In this document: in pieces, positions 38,978 to 47,999 of the stretch
Layout of the letters: every line of letters starts with the position of its first letter
Numbering within the stretch: position 1 is the first letter of the stretch
NCBI RefSeq assembly: GCF_002930615.1
Contig: NZ_PSNX01000004.1
Span: 124,001 to 188,000 of the forward strand
From: Caldimonas caldifontis
GTDB lineage: Bacteria > Pseudomonadota > Gammaproteobacteria > Burkholderiales > Burkholderiaceae_C
Reading direction: 5' to 3'
Length of the DNA: 64,000 nucleotides
Program-made: the position numbers and the translations under genes
The notes under the pieces: generated by a model
What the model was told of the DNA's origin: nothing
What the model saw: the letters and a program-made list of their open reading frames with translations, nothing else
The model's database searches: none

Positions 38978-41785
38978 TCACGCCGCCTGCAGGCCGGTGC
39001 GCACCAGGCGGCGCAGTTCGGGCACGCAGGAGCCGCATTGGGTGCCGCAGCGTCGTTCGGCCTGCAAGCGGGCCAGGCGCTCCTCGGCGCTGCCGCGGCA
39101 TTGCGAGAGCGTGGCCAGGATCTCGGATTCCGTCACGTTCAGGCAGGTGCAGACCTGGCGGCTGCGGGCTGCGACAGCCGCAGGGGGCTGGGCGCCCGGC
39201 GCCAGCAGCGCACGGCCATAGGCCTGGGCGGGCAATTCGTCCTGCAGCAGGGCCTTGATCCAGCCCTCGGCACGGGTGTCGCCGGCCAGCACGAAGGCGT
39301 CCAGCCGGGCCTCCGGGCTGCCGTTGCCCCGCGGGGCCAGACGCATCGCGCGGCGCTGGCCCTTGCGCCGGTCGGCGTAGCGCAGCACTTCGGCGCCGCT
39401 CAGGCCCAGGAGGCCCTCGATCTGCGCCAGGACGGCCTCACCGGGGGCCTCGTAGGCTGCGGCGCGAAAGAGCACCCCCAGCACGCCACGGTCGTTGGGC
39501 TCCCGGCCGAAGGGCAGACAGGTGGCATAGGCAAAGACCGGCATCAGCGCCCGCAGGGCCGCGAGCGCCCGATGGGCCTGGCTGGACGGGAGCCAGGCGG
39601 CGCCCAGCAGCGTCCAGGGCAATTCCGCCTTGAGCACCTTCACGGCGGTGTGCTTGAGCTCCGGCTGCTTGGAGCTGGGGCAGAAGGCGGGCGTGGTCAA
39701 GGCATTGACACCGGTCAGGCGTTCGCCGGTGCTGCCGCAGCCCGAGACGAACTCTTCGCCCCAGTGCATGGCCACGAAGGCTTGCGCCAGACCCACCTGC
39801 GCGCTGCCCTGGGCCGGCAGCACGATGGAGCCGCGCCGCGAGGTCAGGTGCACCAGGTCGCCGTCCTTCAACCCGCGGCGTTCCATGTCCTGCGGGTGCA
39901 ATTGCACGGCCGGTTCGCTCACGTGGCCGAACAGGCGCCCCAGCAGACCGGTGCGGCTCATGCCGTGCCAGTGGTCGCGCAGCCGTCCGGTGGTGAGGCT
40001 GAAGGGGTAGCGGGCATCACGCGGTTCGGCCAGCGGTGCATAGGCCACGTCGGCGAAGCGCGCGCGCCCATCCGGTGTGGGGAAACGGCCGTCTTCGTAG
40101 AGACGGGCGCGCGGGGCCTGACCCTCGGGACAGGGCCAATGCTGCGGCGCGCGCTCGAGTTCGGCGTAGCTCAGGCCGGTGATGTCCAGGTCGCGGCCGC
40201 GCGTGCTTTCCCGGTGTTCGTTCCAGATGGCTTCGGGCGTGTCGTAGGGGAAGAGGGTGGGCCGGCCGTTCAGACGCTCGGGCAGACGGGCCTCCAGGCG
40301 GCGGGCGAAATCGACCACCGCGCACCAGTCGTGCCGGGCCTCGCCGGGGGCGGCCACGGCGGGGCGCACGCGGCTGATGCGACGTTCGCTGTTGGTGACG
40401 GTGCCGTCCTTTTCGCCCCAGGTGGTGGCCGGCAGCAGCAGGTCGGCGTAAGCGCAGGTGGCGGTGGTGGCAAAGGCTTCCTGCACCACGACAAACTCGC
40501 AGCGCTGCAGCGCCCGGCGCACGGTGGCCTGGTCGGGCATGGACTGGGCCGGGTTGGTGCAGGCGATCCACAGGGCCTTGATCTCGCCGCGCGCGGCCGC
40601 TTCGAACATCTCGACCGCCGTCTTGCCCGGTGTGGCCGGGACGTCCGTCACACCCCACAGACGCGCCACTTCCGCGCGGTGTTCGGGGTTGGCGAGGTCA
40701 CGGTGGGCCGACAGCAGGTTGGCCAGCCCCCCCACTTCGCGCCCGCCCATGGCATTGGGCTGGCCGGTGAGCGAGAAGGGGCCGGCCCCCGGCCTGCCGA
40801 TCTGCCCGGTGGCCAGGTGCAGATTGATGAGGGCCGCGTTCTTGGCCGTGCCGCTGCTGCTCTGGTTCAGCCCCTGGCAGTACAGCGACAGTGTGGCCTT
40901 CGACTGGCCGAACCAGTGGGCCGCTTCCATCAGTGCGGCGGTTTCGATGCCACACAGCCGGGCGACCTCCTTCGGGTGGAAGTCCATCACGCGGCGCTTG
41001 AGAGCGTCGAAGCCCGTGGTGTGGGCCGCGATGTAGGCCGGGTCGATCAGGTGGTCCCACAGCAGCACGTGCAGCATGCCGTGGAACAGGGCCACATCGG
41101 TGCCGGGCTGGATGGGCAGGTAGAGATCGGCGAACTCGGCCGTTTCGGTGCGGCGTGGGTCCGCCACGATGATCCTGAGCCGCGGGTTGACGCGTTTGGC
41201 ATCCTCGATGCGCCGAAAAAGGATGGGGTGAGCGTAGGCTGTGTTGGAGCCCGCGATGAAGATCACCTCGGCGTGGTCGATGTCCTCGTAGTTGCAGGGT
41301 GGGGCATCGGCCCCCAGCGTGAGCTTGTAGCCTGCGACGGCGCTGCTCATGCACAGGCGCGAGTTGGTGTCGACGTTGTTGGTGCCGATCAGGCCCTTGG
41401 CGAGCTTGTTGAAGACGTAGTAGTCCTCGGTCAGCAGCTGGCCCGAGATGTAGAAGCCCACGGCATCGGGGCCGTGGCGGTCGATGATGTCGGCGAAGCG
41501 GTCGGCGGCGTCTGTCAGGGCGGTGTCCCAGCTCACCGCATGCGGCACCTCGCCGCGCTGCGTGCGTCGCTGGGGTTGCAGCAGCCGGGTCTGCAGCGCC
41601 ACGGGCGTGCTGGCAGTCAGGTGCAGGGTGCTGCCCTTGGTGCACAGGCGGCCGAAGTTGGCCGGGTGATCCGGGTCGCCTCGCACGCCGGTGATCTGCT
41701 CCCCCTGAGACTCGATGATCACGCCGCAGCCCACCCCGCAGTAGGGGCAGGTGGAGCGCATCTCCCGGACCGCCGCCTGTGTCAT
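38978..41785 (-). CDS. nasA: Assimilatory nitrate reductase catalytic subunit
   Basis: Cytoplasmic molybdenum enzyme of 935 residues reducing nitrate to nitrite. The N-terminal [4Fe-4S] motif is CPYCGVGCG, followed by the bis-MGD-binding domains (GFYISGQLLTEDYYVFNKLAK, NTNSRLCMSSAVAGYK-like region and the NALTTPAF end of the MopB domain). A C-terminal BFD-like [2Fe-2S] domain (CTCLNVTESEIL and CGTQCGSC) is present, as in the NasC/NasA type with an added electron entry site. The ATG at 41785 overlaps the nirD stop by 4 bases. Needs Mog for cofactor assembly. Symbols nasA and nasC are both used in different genera. Confidence 0.93.
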   Translation of the reverse strand: MTQAAVREMRSTCPYCGVGCGVIIESQGEQITGVRGDPDHPANFGRLCTKGSTLHLTASTPVALQTRLLQPQRRTQRGEVPHAVSWDTALTDAADRFADIIDRHGPDAVGFYISGQLLTEDYYVFNKLAKGLIGTNNVDTNSRLCMSSAVAGYKLTLGADAPPCNYEDIDHAEVIFIAGSNTAYAHPILFRRIEDAKRVNPRLRIIVADPRRTETAEFADLYLPIQPGTDVALFHGMLHVLLWDHLIDPAYIAAHTTGFDALKRRVMDFHPKEVARLCGIETAALMEAAHWFGQSKATLSLYCQGLNQSSSGTAKNAALINLHLATGQIGRPGAGPFSLTGQPNAMGGREVGGLANLLSAHRDLANPEHRAEVARLWGVTDVPATPGKTAVEMFEAAARGEIKALWIACTNPAQSMPDQATVRRALQRCEFVVVQEAFATTATCAYADLLLPATTWGEKDGTVTNSERRISRVRPAVAAPGEARHDWCAVVDFARRLEARLPERLNGRPTLFPYDTPEAIWNEHRESTRGRDLDITGLSYAELERAPQHWPCPEGQAPRARLYEDGRFPTPDGRARFADVAYAPLAEPRDARYPFSLTTGRLRDHWHGMSRTGLLGRLFGHVSEPAVQLHPQDMERRGLKDGDLVHLTSRRGSIVLPAQGSAQVGLAQAFVAMHWGEEFVSGCGSTGERLTGVNALTTPAFCPSSKQPELKHTAVKVLKAELPWTLLGAAWLPSSQAHRALAALRALMPVFAYATCLPFGREPNDRGVLGVLFRAAAYEAPGEAVLAQIEGLLGLSGAEVLRYADRRKGQRRAMRLAPRGNGSPEARLDAFVLAGDTRAEGWIKALLQDELPAQAYGRALLAPGAQPPAAVAARSRQVCTCLNVTESEILATLSQCRGSAEERLARLQAERRCGTQCGSCVPELRRLVRTGLQAA

Positions 41786-42138
41786 GCCGCCGCCTTCACC
41801 TCGTCGAGGGCCAGGGAGTTCAGTTCGTCCACGTCCAGATAGACCTGGCCGGCCTCGACCTTGACCGTGAAGGCCTGCGTGCAACCCTGATCGGGCTCCC
41901 TGGCACAGCCGTCGTCCAGGCCGATGGTCCAGTTGTGCAACGGGCAGGCCACACTGGTGCCGAAGACGATGCCCTGGCTCAGGGGGCCGCCTTTGTGCGG
42001 GCAGCGGTCCAGCAGCGCGAAGACCTGGTCCTCGGCATTGCGGAAGACGGCCACCGCGCATCCGGTGGGGCGTTGCACGCGGCGCGACCCCAGCACGGGG
42101 ATGTCGTCGACGCGGCAGATGGGTTTCCATTGACTCAT
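41782..42138 (-). CDS. nirD: Nitrite reductase small subunit NirD
   Basis: Rieske-type subunit of 118 residues for the NADH nitrite reductase. The [2Fe-2S] ligand motifs are CPHKGGPL and CPLHNW. The ATG at 42138 has GGAG at a suitable distance; a GTG at 42162 is possible but would overlap nirB by 8 bases. The stop overlaps nasA by 4 bases. Confidence 0.93.
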   Translation of the reverse strand: MSQWKPICRVDDIPVLGSRRVQRPTGCAVAVFRNAEDQVFALLDRCPHKGGPLSQGIVFGTSVACPLHNWTIGLDDGCAREPDQGCTQAFTVKVEAGQVYLDVDELNSLALDEVKAAA

Positions 42139-42154
42139 GTGGGACTCCGTTTGC

Positions 42155-44602
42155 TCAGGCACTCAGCGCATCGAATTGCCGGGTATCGACCTTGGCCTTG
42201 TCGAACTCGAACCAGGGATCGGGTTCGCCGTCCAGAGAGAACTGCAGCCGCGCCCACAGGGCCTTGCGGCCCTCGGCGTCGTCGAGCACCTTCTTCTTGA
42301 CGTAGTCCAGCCCGACGCGGCCCACGTAGTGGCAGGTGCGTTCCAGGTACCAGCCTTCTTCGCGGTAGAGCTGCAGGAAGGCACCGCTGACCTCCAGCAC
42401 CTCCTCGGCGGTCTTCACCTTGGTGAAGAAGTGCGCCACCTCGGTCTTGATGCCGCCGTTGCCGGCGACGTAGATTTCCCAGCCGGAATCGACGCCGATC
42501 ACGCCGACGTCCTTGATGCCGGACTCGGCACAGTTGCGGGGGCAACCGCTCACTGCCAGCTTGACCTTGTGCGGCGCATACATGCGCCACAGCGCCCGCT
42601 CCAGGTCCTTGCCCATCTGCGTGCTGTCCTGGGTGCCGAAGCGGCACCACTCGCTGCCCACGCAGGTCTTCACGGTGCGCAGGGCCTTGGCATAGGCATG
42701 GCCCGAGGGCATGCCGATGTCCTTCCACACGTTGACAAGGTCTTCCTTCTTCACGCCCAGCAGATCGATGCGCTGGCCGCCGGTGATCTTGACGGTGGGG
42801 ATCTTGTACTTGTCCACCACGTCGGCGATACGGCGCAGTTCGTCGGCCGTGGTTTCGCCACCCCACATGCGCGGGACCACGGAGTAGGTGCCGTCCTTCT
42901 GGATGTTGGCGTGGCTGCGTTCGTTGATGAAGCGTGACTGAGGATCGTCCTGCGCCTCCTTGGGCCAGGTGGAGATCAGGTAGTAGTTCAGCGCCGGACG
43001 GCAGGTCGAGCAGCCGTTGGGTGTACGCCAGTTCAGGTGGCGCATCACGCCGTCGATGGTGAGCAGCTTGCTCCCGTCGGCCAGCGGCGTGCGGATGGCC
43101 TGGCGCACTTCCTCGTGGCTGTGGTCGGTGCAGCCGCACATCGCCTTCTTCTTCGGTGTGGCCGAGTAGTCGCCGCCGGCGGTGAACATCAGCAGCTGCT
43201 CGACCAGGCCGGTGCAGGAACCGCAGGAGGCACTCGCCTTGGTGTGCTTGCGCACCTCCTCCAGCGTGAACAGGCCCTTGTCCTTGATGGCCTTGCAGAT
43301 GGCGCCCTTGGTCACGCCGTTGCAGCCGCAGACTTCGTCGCCGTCGGCCATGGCCGCGGCCTTGTTGTGGCCTTCGTGCCCGGTGTCGCCGATGTTGGAT
43401 TCGCCGAACATCAACCGGTCGCGGATGTCGTGGATGGTGCGACCCTCCCGCAGCAGCTTGAAGTACCACGAACCATCGACGGTGTCGCCGTACAGGCAGG
43501 CGCCCACCAGCTTGTCGTCCTTGATGACGAGCTTCTTGTACACCCCGCCGTAGGGGTCGCTCATCACGATCTCCTCGGTGCCTTCGCCTCCCATGAAGTC
43601 GCCGGCCGAGAAGAGGTCGATGCCGGTGACCTTGAGCTTGGTGGACACCTGCGAGCCCAGGTAGCGGCCGATGCCGAACTGCGCCAGGTGCGTGGCGCAG
43701 ACCTTGCCCTGCTCGAAAAGCGGGGCCACCAGGCCGTAGGCGATGCCACGGTGGGCCGCGCACTCGCCCACGGCGTAGATGCGCGGGTCGGTGACCGTCT
43801 GCATCGTGTCGGTGACGACGATGCCGCGGTGGCAGTGGATGCCGATCTTCTCGGCCAGCTCGGTGTTGGGCCGGATGCCCGCGGCCATCACCACCAGATC
43901 GGCGGGCACTTCGGTGCCATCCTTGAACTGCACCGCCATCACCCGGCCGTCCTTGCCGCCGATCAGCGCCTGCGTCTGGGCCCCGATCAGGAACTTGAGC
44001 CCGCGTTCTTCCAGTGACTTCTGCAGCAGCTTGCCGGCTACCTCATCGAGCTGGCGCTCCATCAGCCAGGGGGCGATGTGCACCACGCTCACCTGCATGC
44101 CGCGCAGCATCAGGCCGTTGGCGGCCTCCAGACCCAGCAGGCCACCGCCGATCACGACTGCGTGCTTGTACCTGGCGGCGGCCTCGATCATGGCGTTGGT
44201 GTCGGAGATGTCGCGGTAGGCGATCACGCCGTCAAGCTCCTTGCCGGGCACCGGCAGGATGAAGGGGTTGGAGCCGGTGGCCAGCAGCAGGCGGTCGTAG
44301 GCGGCCTCGGTGCCATCCTCGGCGCGCACGATGCGGCGGCTGCGGTCGATGTCCACCACCTTCCTGCCCAGGTGCAGGGTGATGCCGTTTTCCTCGTACC
44401 ACGACTCCGGATTGAGGATGATCTCCTCCAGCGTCTGCTCGCCGGCCAGCACCGGCGACAGCGCGATGCGGTTGTAGTTGGGATGGGGCTCGGCACCGAA
44501 GACCGTGATCTCGTAGAGATCGGGCGCAATCTTCAGCAGTTCCTCCAGGGTGCGCACGCCGGCCATGCCGTTGCCCACCATCACCAGTTTCATCTTCTTC
44601 AT
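42155..44602 (-). CDS. nirB: NADH-dependent nitrite reductase large subunit NirB
   Basis: Siroheme enzyme of 815 residues reducing nitrite to ammonium. The N-terminus is an FAD/NADH domain (VMVGNGMAGVRTLEEL, VIGGGLLGLEAANGLMLRG). A BFD-like [2Fe-2S] domain follows, with CGCNGVTKGAI and CGSCTGLVEQLL. The siroheme/[4Fe-4S] half has CVGSEWCRFGTQDS and CPRNCAESG. First gene of nirB-nirD-nasA. The leader of 167 bases to the divergent kinase gene holds the promoter; no clear ANTAR hairpin was found in it. Confidence 0.95.
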   Translation of the reverse strand: MKKMKLVMVGNGMAGVRTLEELLKIAPDLYEITVFGAEPHPNYNRIALSPVLAGEQTLEEIILNPESWYEENGITLHLGRKVVDIDRSRRIVRAEDGTEAAYDRLLLATGSNPFILPVPGKELDGVIAYRDISDTNAMIEAAARYKHAVVIGGGLLGLEAANGLMLRGMQVSVVHIAPWLMERQLDEVAGKLLQKSLEERGLKFLIGAQTQALIGGKDGRVMAVQFKDGTEVPADLVVMAAGIRPNTELAEKIGIHCHRGIVVTDTMQTVTDPRIYAVGECAAHRGIAYGLVAPLFEQGKVCATHLAQFGIGRYLGSQVSTKLKVTGIDLFSAGDFMGGEGTEEIVMSDPYGGVYKKLVIKDDKLVGACLYGDTVDGSWYFKLLREGRTIHDIRDRLMFGESNIGDTGHEGHNKAAAMADGDEVCGCNGVTKGAICKAIKDKGLFTLEEVRKHTKASASCGSCTGLVEQLLMFTAGGDYSATPKKKAMCGCTDHSHEEVRQAIRTPLADGSKLLTIDGVMRHLNWRTPNGCSTCRPALNYYLISTWPKEAQDDPQSRFINERSHANIQKDGTYSVVPRMWGGETTADELRRIADVVDKYKIPTVKITGGQRIDLLGVKKEDLVNVWKDIGMPSGHAYAKALRTVKTCVGSEWCRFGTQDSTQMGKDLERALWRMYAPHKVKLAVSGCPRNCAESGIKDVGVIGVDSGWEIYVAGNGGIKTEVAHFFTKVKTAEEVLEVSGAFLQLYREEGWYLERTCHYVGRVGLDYVKKKVLDDAEGRKALWARLQFSLDGEPDPWFEFDKAKVDTRQFDALSA

Positions 44603-44769
44603 GTGCCGAGCTCCGTGAGAAAGGCCCCCTTGGCCGAAATAGCAAGGGAGGTGCCAACAAGAAAGGTGCAAGCCTCAGGCCGCATGCACCGCGTCGGGGC
44701 TTGCCAGATGCCGCACTTTGGGGAACAGTGCCGTGCCTTCACTGCCTGGGGCCCAGGGCCCGCCAGTTC

Positions 44770-46479
44770 ATGAGCTTCGAGGTCGACATCGGTTATGCCA
44801 GTGCCCGAGGCCCGCGGGAAGACAACGAGGACTTCGCCGCGGTGGTGCGTCCGGCGCCCCATGATGAGGCGCGAGGGCTGATCGCTGCCGTGGCCGATGG
44901 CGTGTCCAGCGGGGGGCAGGGGCGACTGGCCGCGCAGACCACCGTGATGAGCCTCGTGCAGGACTTTCACGGTGTGCCGGAAACCTGGGACACCACGGTG
45001 GCGCTGGATCGGCTCATCAGCGCGCAGAACGCCTGGCTGGCCGGCCACAACCGGCGCCGCAGCGGCGAAGGCACCGCCATGTGCACGCTCACGGCGCTGG
45101 TGCTGCGGGGACACAGCTACACCCTGGCGCACGTGGGCGACACCCGGGCCTGGCTGCTGCGTGGGGGCGAGTGCATCCAGCTCAGCCAGGATCACAGCTT
45201 CGATCACCCCGACCTGCGTCACGCCTTGTCGCGGGCGATCGGCCTGGACGATCATGTGCGCGTCGACTACAGCCAGGGCGAACTGCACCGGGGCGACGTG
45301 TTCGTGCTCACCACCGACGGCGTGCATGGCGTGCTGCGCCGGCGCGAACTGGCCGCGCGGGCACGCGAAGGTTCGGCTCAGGCCGCCAGCGAGGCGCTGG
45401 TGGAGGCAGCCCTGAAGGCCGGCAGCCGCGACAACGCCACGGCCCTGGTGATCCGTGTGGCCGGGCTTGCGGCGGGGCGTCTGGAGGATCTGTTGCTGCG
45501 CGGCCGTCAATTGCCAGTGCCGCCGAAGCTGCGCGTGGGGGACTTGCTGGATGGCTACGTCATCACCGCGATGCTGGCCGACAACGGTGTGCATCGGCTC
45601 TATCAGGCGCGCAGCGTGGCGACGCAGGCCCTGGTGGCGATCAAGGCCCTCCACGAGGCACGGGCGAGCGATCCGCAGGAGCGGGCGATGCTGGCGCACG
45701 AGGCCTGGCTTGGCAGCCGTGTCGCCCGTGATGGGCAGGCCGGCCTGGTGCGCGTGCACGAACTCGAGGACCCGAGCGCTTTCTACGTCGTCTATGACTG
45801 GCACAGCGGGCAGACGCTGGAGCAGCTCATCGAGGACGGTCGCCGCCTCGACGTGAGCGAGGTCGTGGACGCCGGTCGCGCCGTCCTCAAGCCTCTGGGC
45901 CGCCTGCACCGGCAGGGGGTGATCCATCGCGACATCAAGCCGGCCAACCTGCACCGCGGCGACGATGGTCAGTGGCGCCTGCTCGACCTCGGCGTGGCCG
46001 TCTCGGGCCGCGAGCCCGAGGCGGCACGCAGTCTGCATGCCGGCACCCCGAGCTACATCAACCCCGAGCAATGGCAGCCCGACGACCCGGTCCGCGCAGA
46101 CGCCGGAAGCGACCTCTACGCGCTGGGGGTCACGCTCTACCAGGCCCTGACGGGGCGCCTGCCGTATGGCGAGATCGAGCCCTACCAACTCGCGCGGTTC
46201 CGCCGCGATCCGCGTGCGCCCTCGCAGGTGCGGCCCGACGTGCCCATCTGGCTTGATCACGTGCTGCTCAAGGCCGTCGCGCGCGACCCCAAGCTGCGCT
46301 TCGAGACGGCTGAGGAATTTGCGCTCGCCCTCGAGCGCGGCGCCTCGCGCCCGTTGCCGGCACACGGCAGCACACCGTTGGTGGCGCGCGATCCGGCCGT
46401 GCTGTGGAAGATCGCGCTGGTCGTGTCGCTGCTCTTCAACGCGCTGCTGATCGTGTGGCTGCTGTTCCTGCCACGATGA
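44770..46479 (+). CDS. PP2C phosphatase-Ser/Thr kinase fusion protein
   Basis: Membrane-anchored signalling protein of 569 residues. The N-terminal PP2C domain (about 1-235) shows the metal motifs REDNEDFAA, AVADGVSSGG, HVGDTRAW, LTTDGVHG and SRDNATAL. The kinase domain (about 255-525) has Lys292 (VAIKALHE), Asp388 in HRDIKPANLH and DLG in place of DFG. Glycines of the P-loop are degenerate (ITAMLADNGVHRLY) and the activation segment reads GTPSYINPEQW. A C-terminal helix (about 545-567) places both domains in the cytosol. Homologues lie beside nasA/nirBD in Pseudomonas (PA1782-like arrangement), so it is likely linked to nitrate assimilation; targets are unknown. Confidence 0.92.
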   Translation: MSFEVDIGYASARGPREDNEDFAAVVRPAPHDEARGLIAAVADGVSSGGQGRLAAQTTVMSLVQDFHGVPETWDTTVALDRLISAQNAWLAGHNRRRSGEGTAMCTLTALVLRGHSYTLAHVGDTRAWLLRGGECIQLSQDHSFDHPDLRHALSRAIGLDDHVRVDYSQGELHRGDVFVLTTDGVHGVLRRRELAARAREGSAQAASEALVEAALKAGSRDNATALVIRVAGLAAGRLEDLLLRGRQLPVPPKLRVGDLLDGYVITAMLADNGVHRLYQARSVATQALVAIKALHEARASDPQERAMLAHEAWLGSRVARDGQAGLVRVHELEDPSAFYVVYDWHSGQTLEQLIEDGRRLDVSEVVDAGRAVLKPLGRLHRQGVIHRDIKPANLHRGDDGQWRLLDLGVAVSGREPEAARSLHAGTPSYINPEQWQPDDPVRADAGSDLYALGVTLYQALTGRLPYGEIEPYQLARFRRDPRAPSQVRPDVPIWLDHVLLKAVARDPKLRFETAEEFALALERGASRPLPAHGSTPLVARDPAVLWKIALVVSLLFNALLIVWLLFLPR

Positions 46480-46500
46480 GTCGGCCATGACCGCCTCCCT

Positions 46501-47769
46501 CTACTTCGCCACGCCGCGCATGTGCGCGCGTCCGTAGTCTGGCGGCGAGGTCGGCGCGGGCACCACACGGGCCCGTCCGCCTTTTTCCGCCCAGGTACGC
46601 GTCCAGCGGATCTGCACGATGCGCAGCATCACCAGCATCCCGATCGCCAGCAAGGCAAACGAGAGAAAGCCCCAGAAGTAGGTGCCGGCGTAGTGCTTCG
46701 ACAGCCCCATGGCATTGGGCAGGAAACCGCCTCCCAGGGCACCTACCTCGCCGATCATCGAACCGGCCACGGCCGTGGTGATCGGCCAGCGCAGCGGCAC
46801 GAGCTGGAAGAGCGCACCGTTGCCGGCACCCAGGGCCGCAAAGCACAGCATGAAGAGCAGGGTGGTGATCACCACGGAACTGCCCGCCAGGCCACACAGC
46901 ACCAGCGTGACGCTGACGATGGCCAGCACGCCGGTGAGCGTGGTGACGCCCCCCACGCGGTCGGACACGTAGCCGCCCAGCACCCGCACGGCCGAGCCCA
47001 TCAGTGTGGCGAGCATCGTGAGCTGGCCGGCTTCGACCTTGGTGACCTTGAACTGGTCGTAGAAGTAGGTGGGCAGGAAGCTGGCCAGGCCGATGAAGCC
47101 ACCGAAGGTGACGATGTAGATCAGGCTGAAGGCCCAGCCGTCCTTCTCGAACAGGCAGGAGATGTGTTCACGGAAGGTCTGGTGCTCGCGATCCGGCGGC
47201 TCCTTGGCTGCCCACCACATCACCGCCATGGGCAGCAGCATGGTGAAGGCGGCAAGACCATAGACGGTCTGCCAACCGAAATGAGTGGCCAGCGGCGGGG
47301 CGAACATCACGGCCAGCACCGTGCCGGAGTTGCCAGCGCCGGCGATGCCCATGGCCAGGCCCTTGTAGCGCGGCGGGTACCAGCCGCTGCCCAGGCTCAA
47401 GGCCACACCGAAGCTCGCGCCGGCGATGCCCAGCAGCACGCCCATGGCCAGCACGCTGTCGTAGCTGTTGACGAAGAAGTAGCCATAGGTGAGCGCCAGC
47501 ACGATCAGGCCCATTTCCACCATCGCGGCGTTCTTGCGACCGATGTACTGGGCCAGCACACCCAGCGGGAAGCGCATCAACGCGCCGGCGAGGATGGGCA
47601 CGGAAATCATGAAGCCCTGCTGCGCCGGGCTCAGCCCGAAGCTTTCGCCGATGAACGGGCCCATGGCGCCATTGAGCACCCAGATGGCGAAACAGAAATC
47701 GAAATAGAGGAAGGACGCGAACAGCGTCGGCCAGTGGCCTGATTTCAGGAAGGTCGTGGAGCCGGACAT
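46501..47769 (-). CDS. Nitrate/nitrite transporter of the NarK family (MFS)
   Basis: Major facilitator protein of 422 residues with about 12 hydrophobic helices. The family motifs include FCFAIWVLNGAMGPFIGES, VPILAGALMRFPLGVLAQYI and the conserved glycine-rich helix GIAGAGNSGTVLAVMFAPP, the nitrate signature of NarK/NasA transporters. It presumably imports nitrate for NasA. It is divergent from the ANTAR regulator and convergent with the kinase. A structured leader of about 230 bases precedes the ATG. Confidence 0.92.
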   Translation of the reverse strand: MSGSTTFLKSGHWPTLFASFLYFDFCFAIWVLNGAMGPFIGESFGLSPAQQGFMISVPILAGALMRFPLGVLAQYIGRKNAAMVEMGLIVLALTYGYFFVNSYDSVLAMGVLLGIAGASFGVALSLGSGWYPPRYKGLAMGIAGAGNSGTVLAVMFAPPLATHFGWQTVYGLAAFTMLLPMAVMWWAAKEPPDREHQTFREHISCLFEKDGWAFSLIYIVTFGGFIGLASFLPTYFYDQFKVTKVEAGQLTMLATLMGSAVRVLGGYVSDRVGGVTTLTGVLAIVSVTLVLCGLAGSSVVITTLLFMLCFAALGAGNGALFQLVPLRWPITTAVAGSMIGEVGALGGGFLPNAMGLSKHYAGTYFWGFLSFALLAIGMLVMLRIVQIRWTRTWAEKGGRARVVPAPTSPPDYGRAHMRGVAK

Positions 47770-47823
47770 GGCGAGCCTCAGTGAACCCGCGGCCAGGAGA
47801 CGGCGGGATGGGAGGCACAGCAT

Positions 47824-47886
47824 TGCGCACGGCATCATGCGCATGACCGTCGGTGCGATGCACGGTCTGGGTGCGGCGTTGCACCC
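47824..47886 (-). promoter_or_regulatory. Consecutive hairpins in the narK leader, one ANTAR-like
   Basis: On the minus strand the leader of narK can form three stems in a row: GGGTGC-AACGCC-GCACCC (47886-47869), GACCGT...ACGGTC (47867-47845) and TGCGCA...TGCGCA (47843-47824). The first has a six-base loop with A at position 1 and G at position 4, the pattern recognised by ANTAR proteins; the third has loop GATGCC if a wobble pair closes it. No U-tract follows, so control might be translational or the hairpins coincidental. Confidence 0.4.
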
Positions 47887-47999
47887 CGGTGCTGCATTGC
47901 AGCAACAAGCGTGCCAGGCGCATCCCGTGCGGCGGCTCGGCCTGGTCTATGCTTGCGGCCCCGTGATGATGTCCTGGGAGCTGTCCTCTGAACGCTGCC

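Noticed and set aside
38927-41842. A 971-codon open frame antisense to nasA
   Set aside because: It follows codon-position GC of nasA, has low-complexity Gly/Ala/Arg-rich sequence and no family motifs.
44603-44769. ANTAR hairpins in the nirB leader
   Set aside because: Stems such as CAGTG/CACTG and GCAAGCC/GGCTTGC occur, but none closes a six-base loop with A1 and G4.
47988-47990. CTG start for the ANTAR regulator
   Set aside because: Better spaced from GGGAG than the GTG, but CTG starts are rare, so it is left as an alternative.
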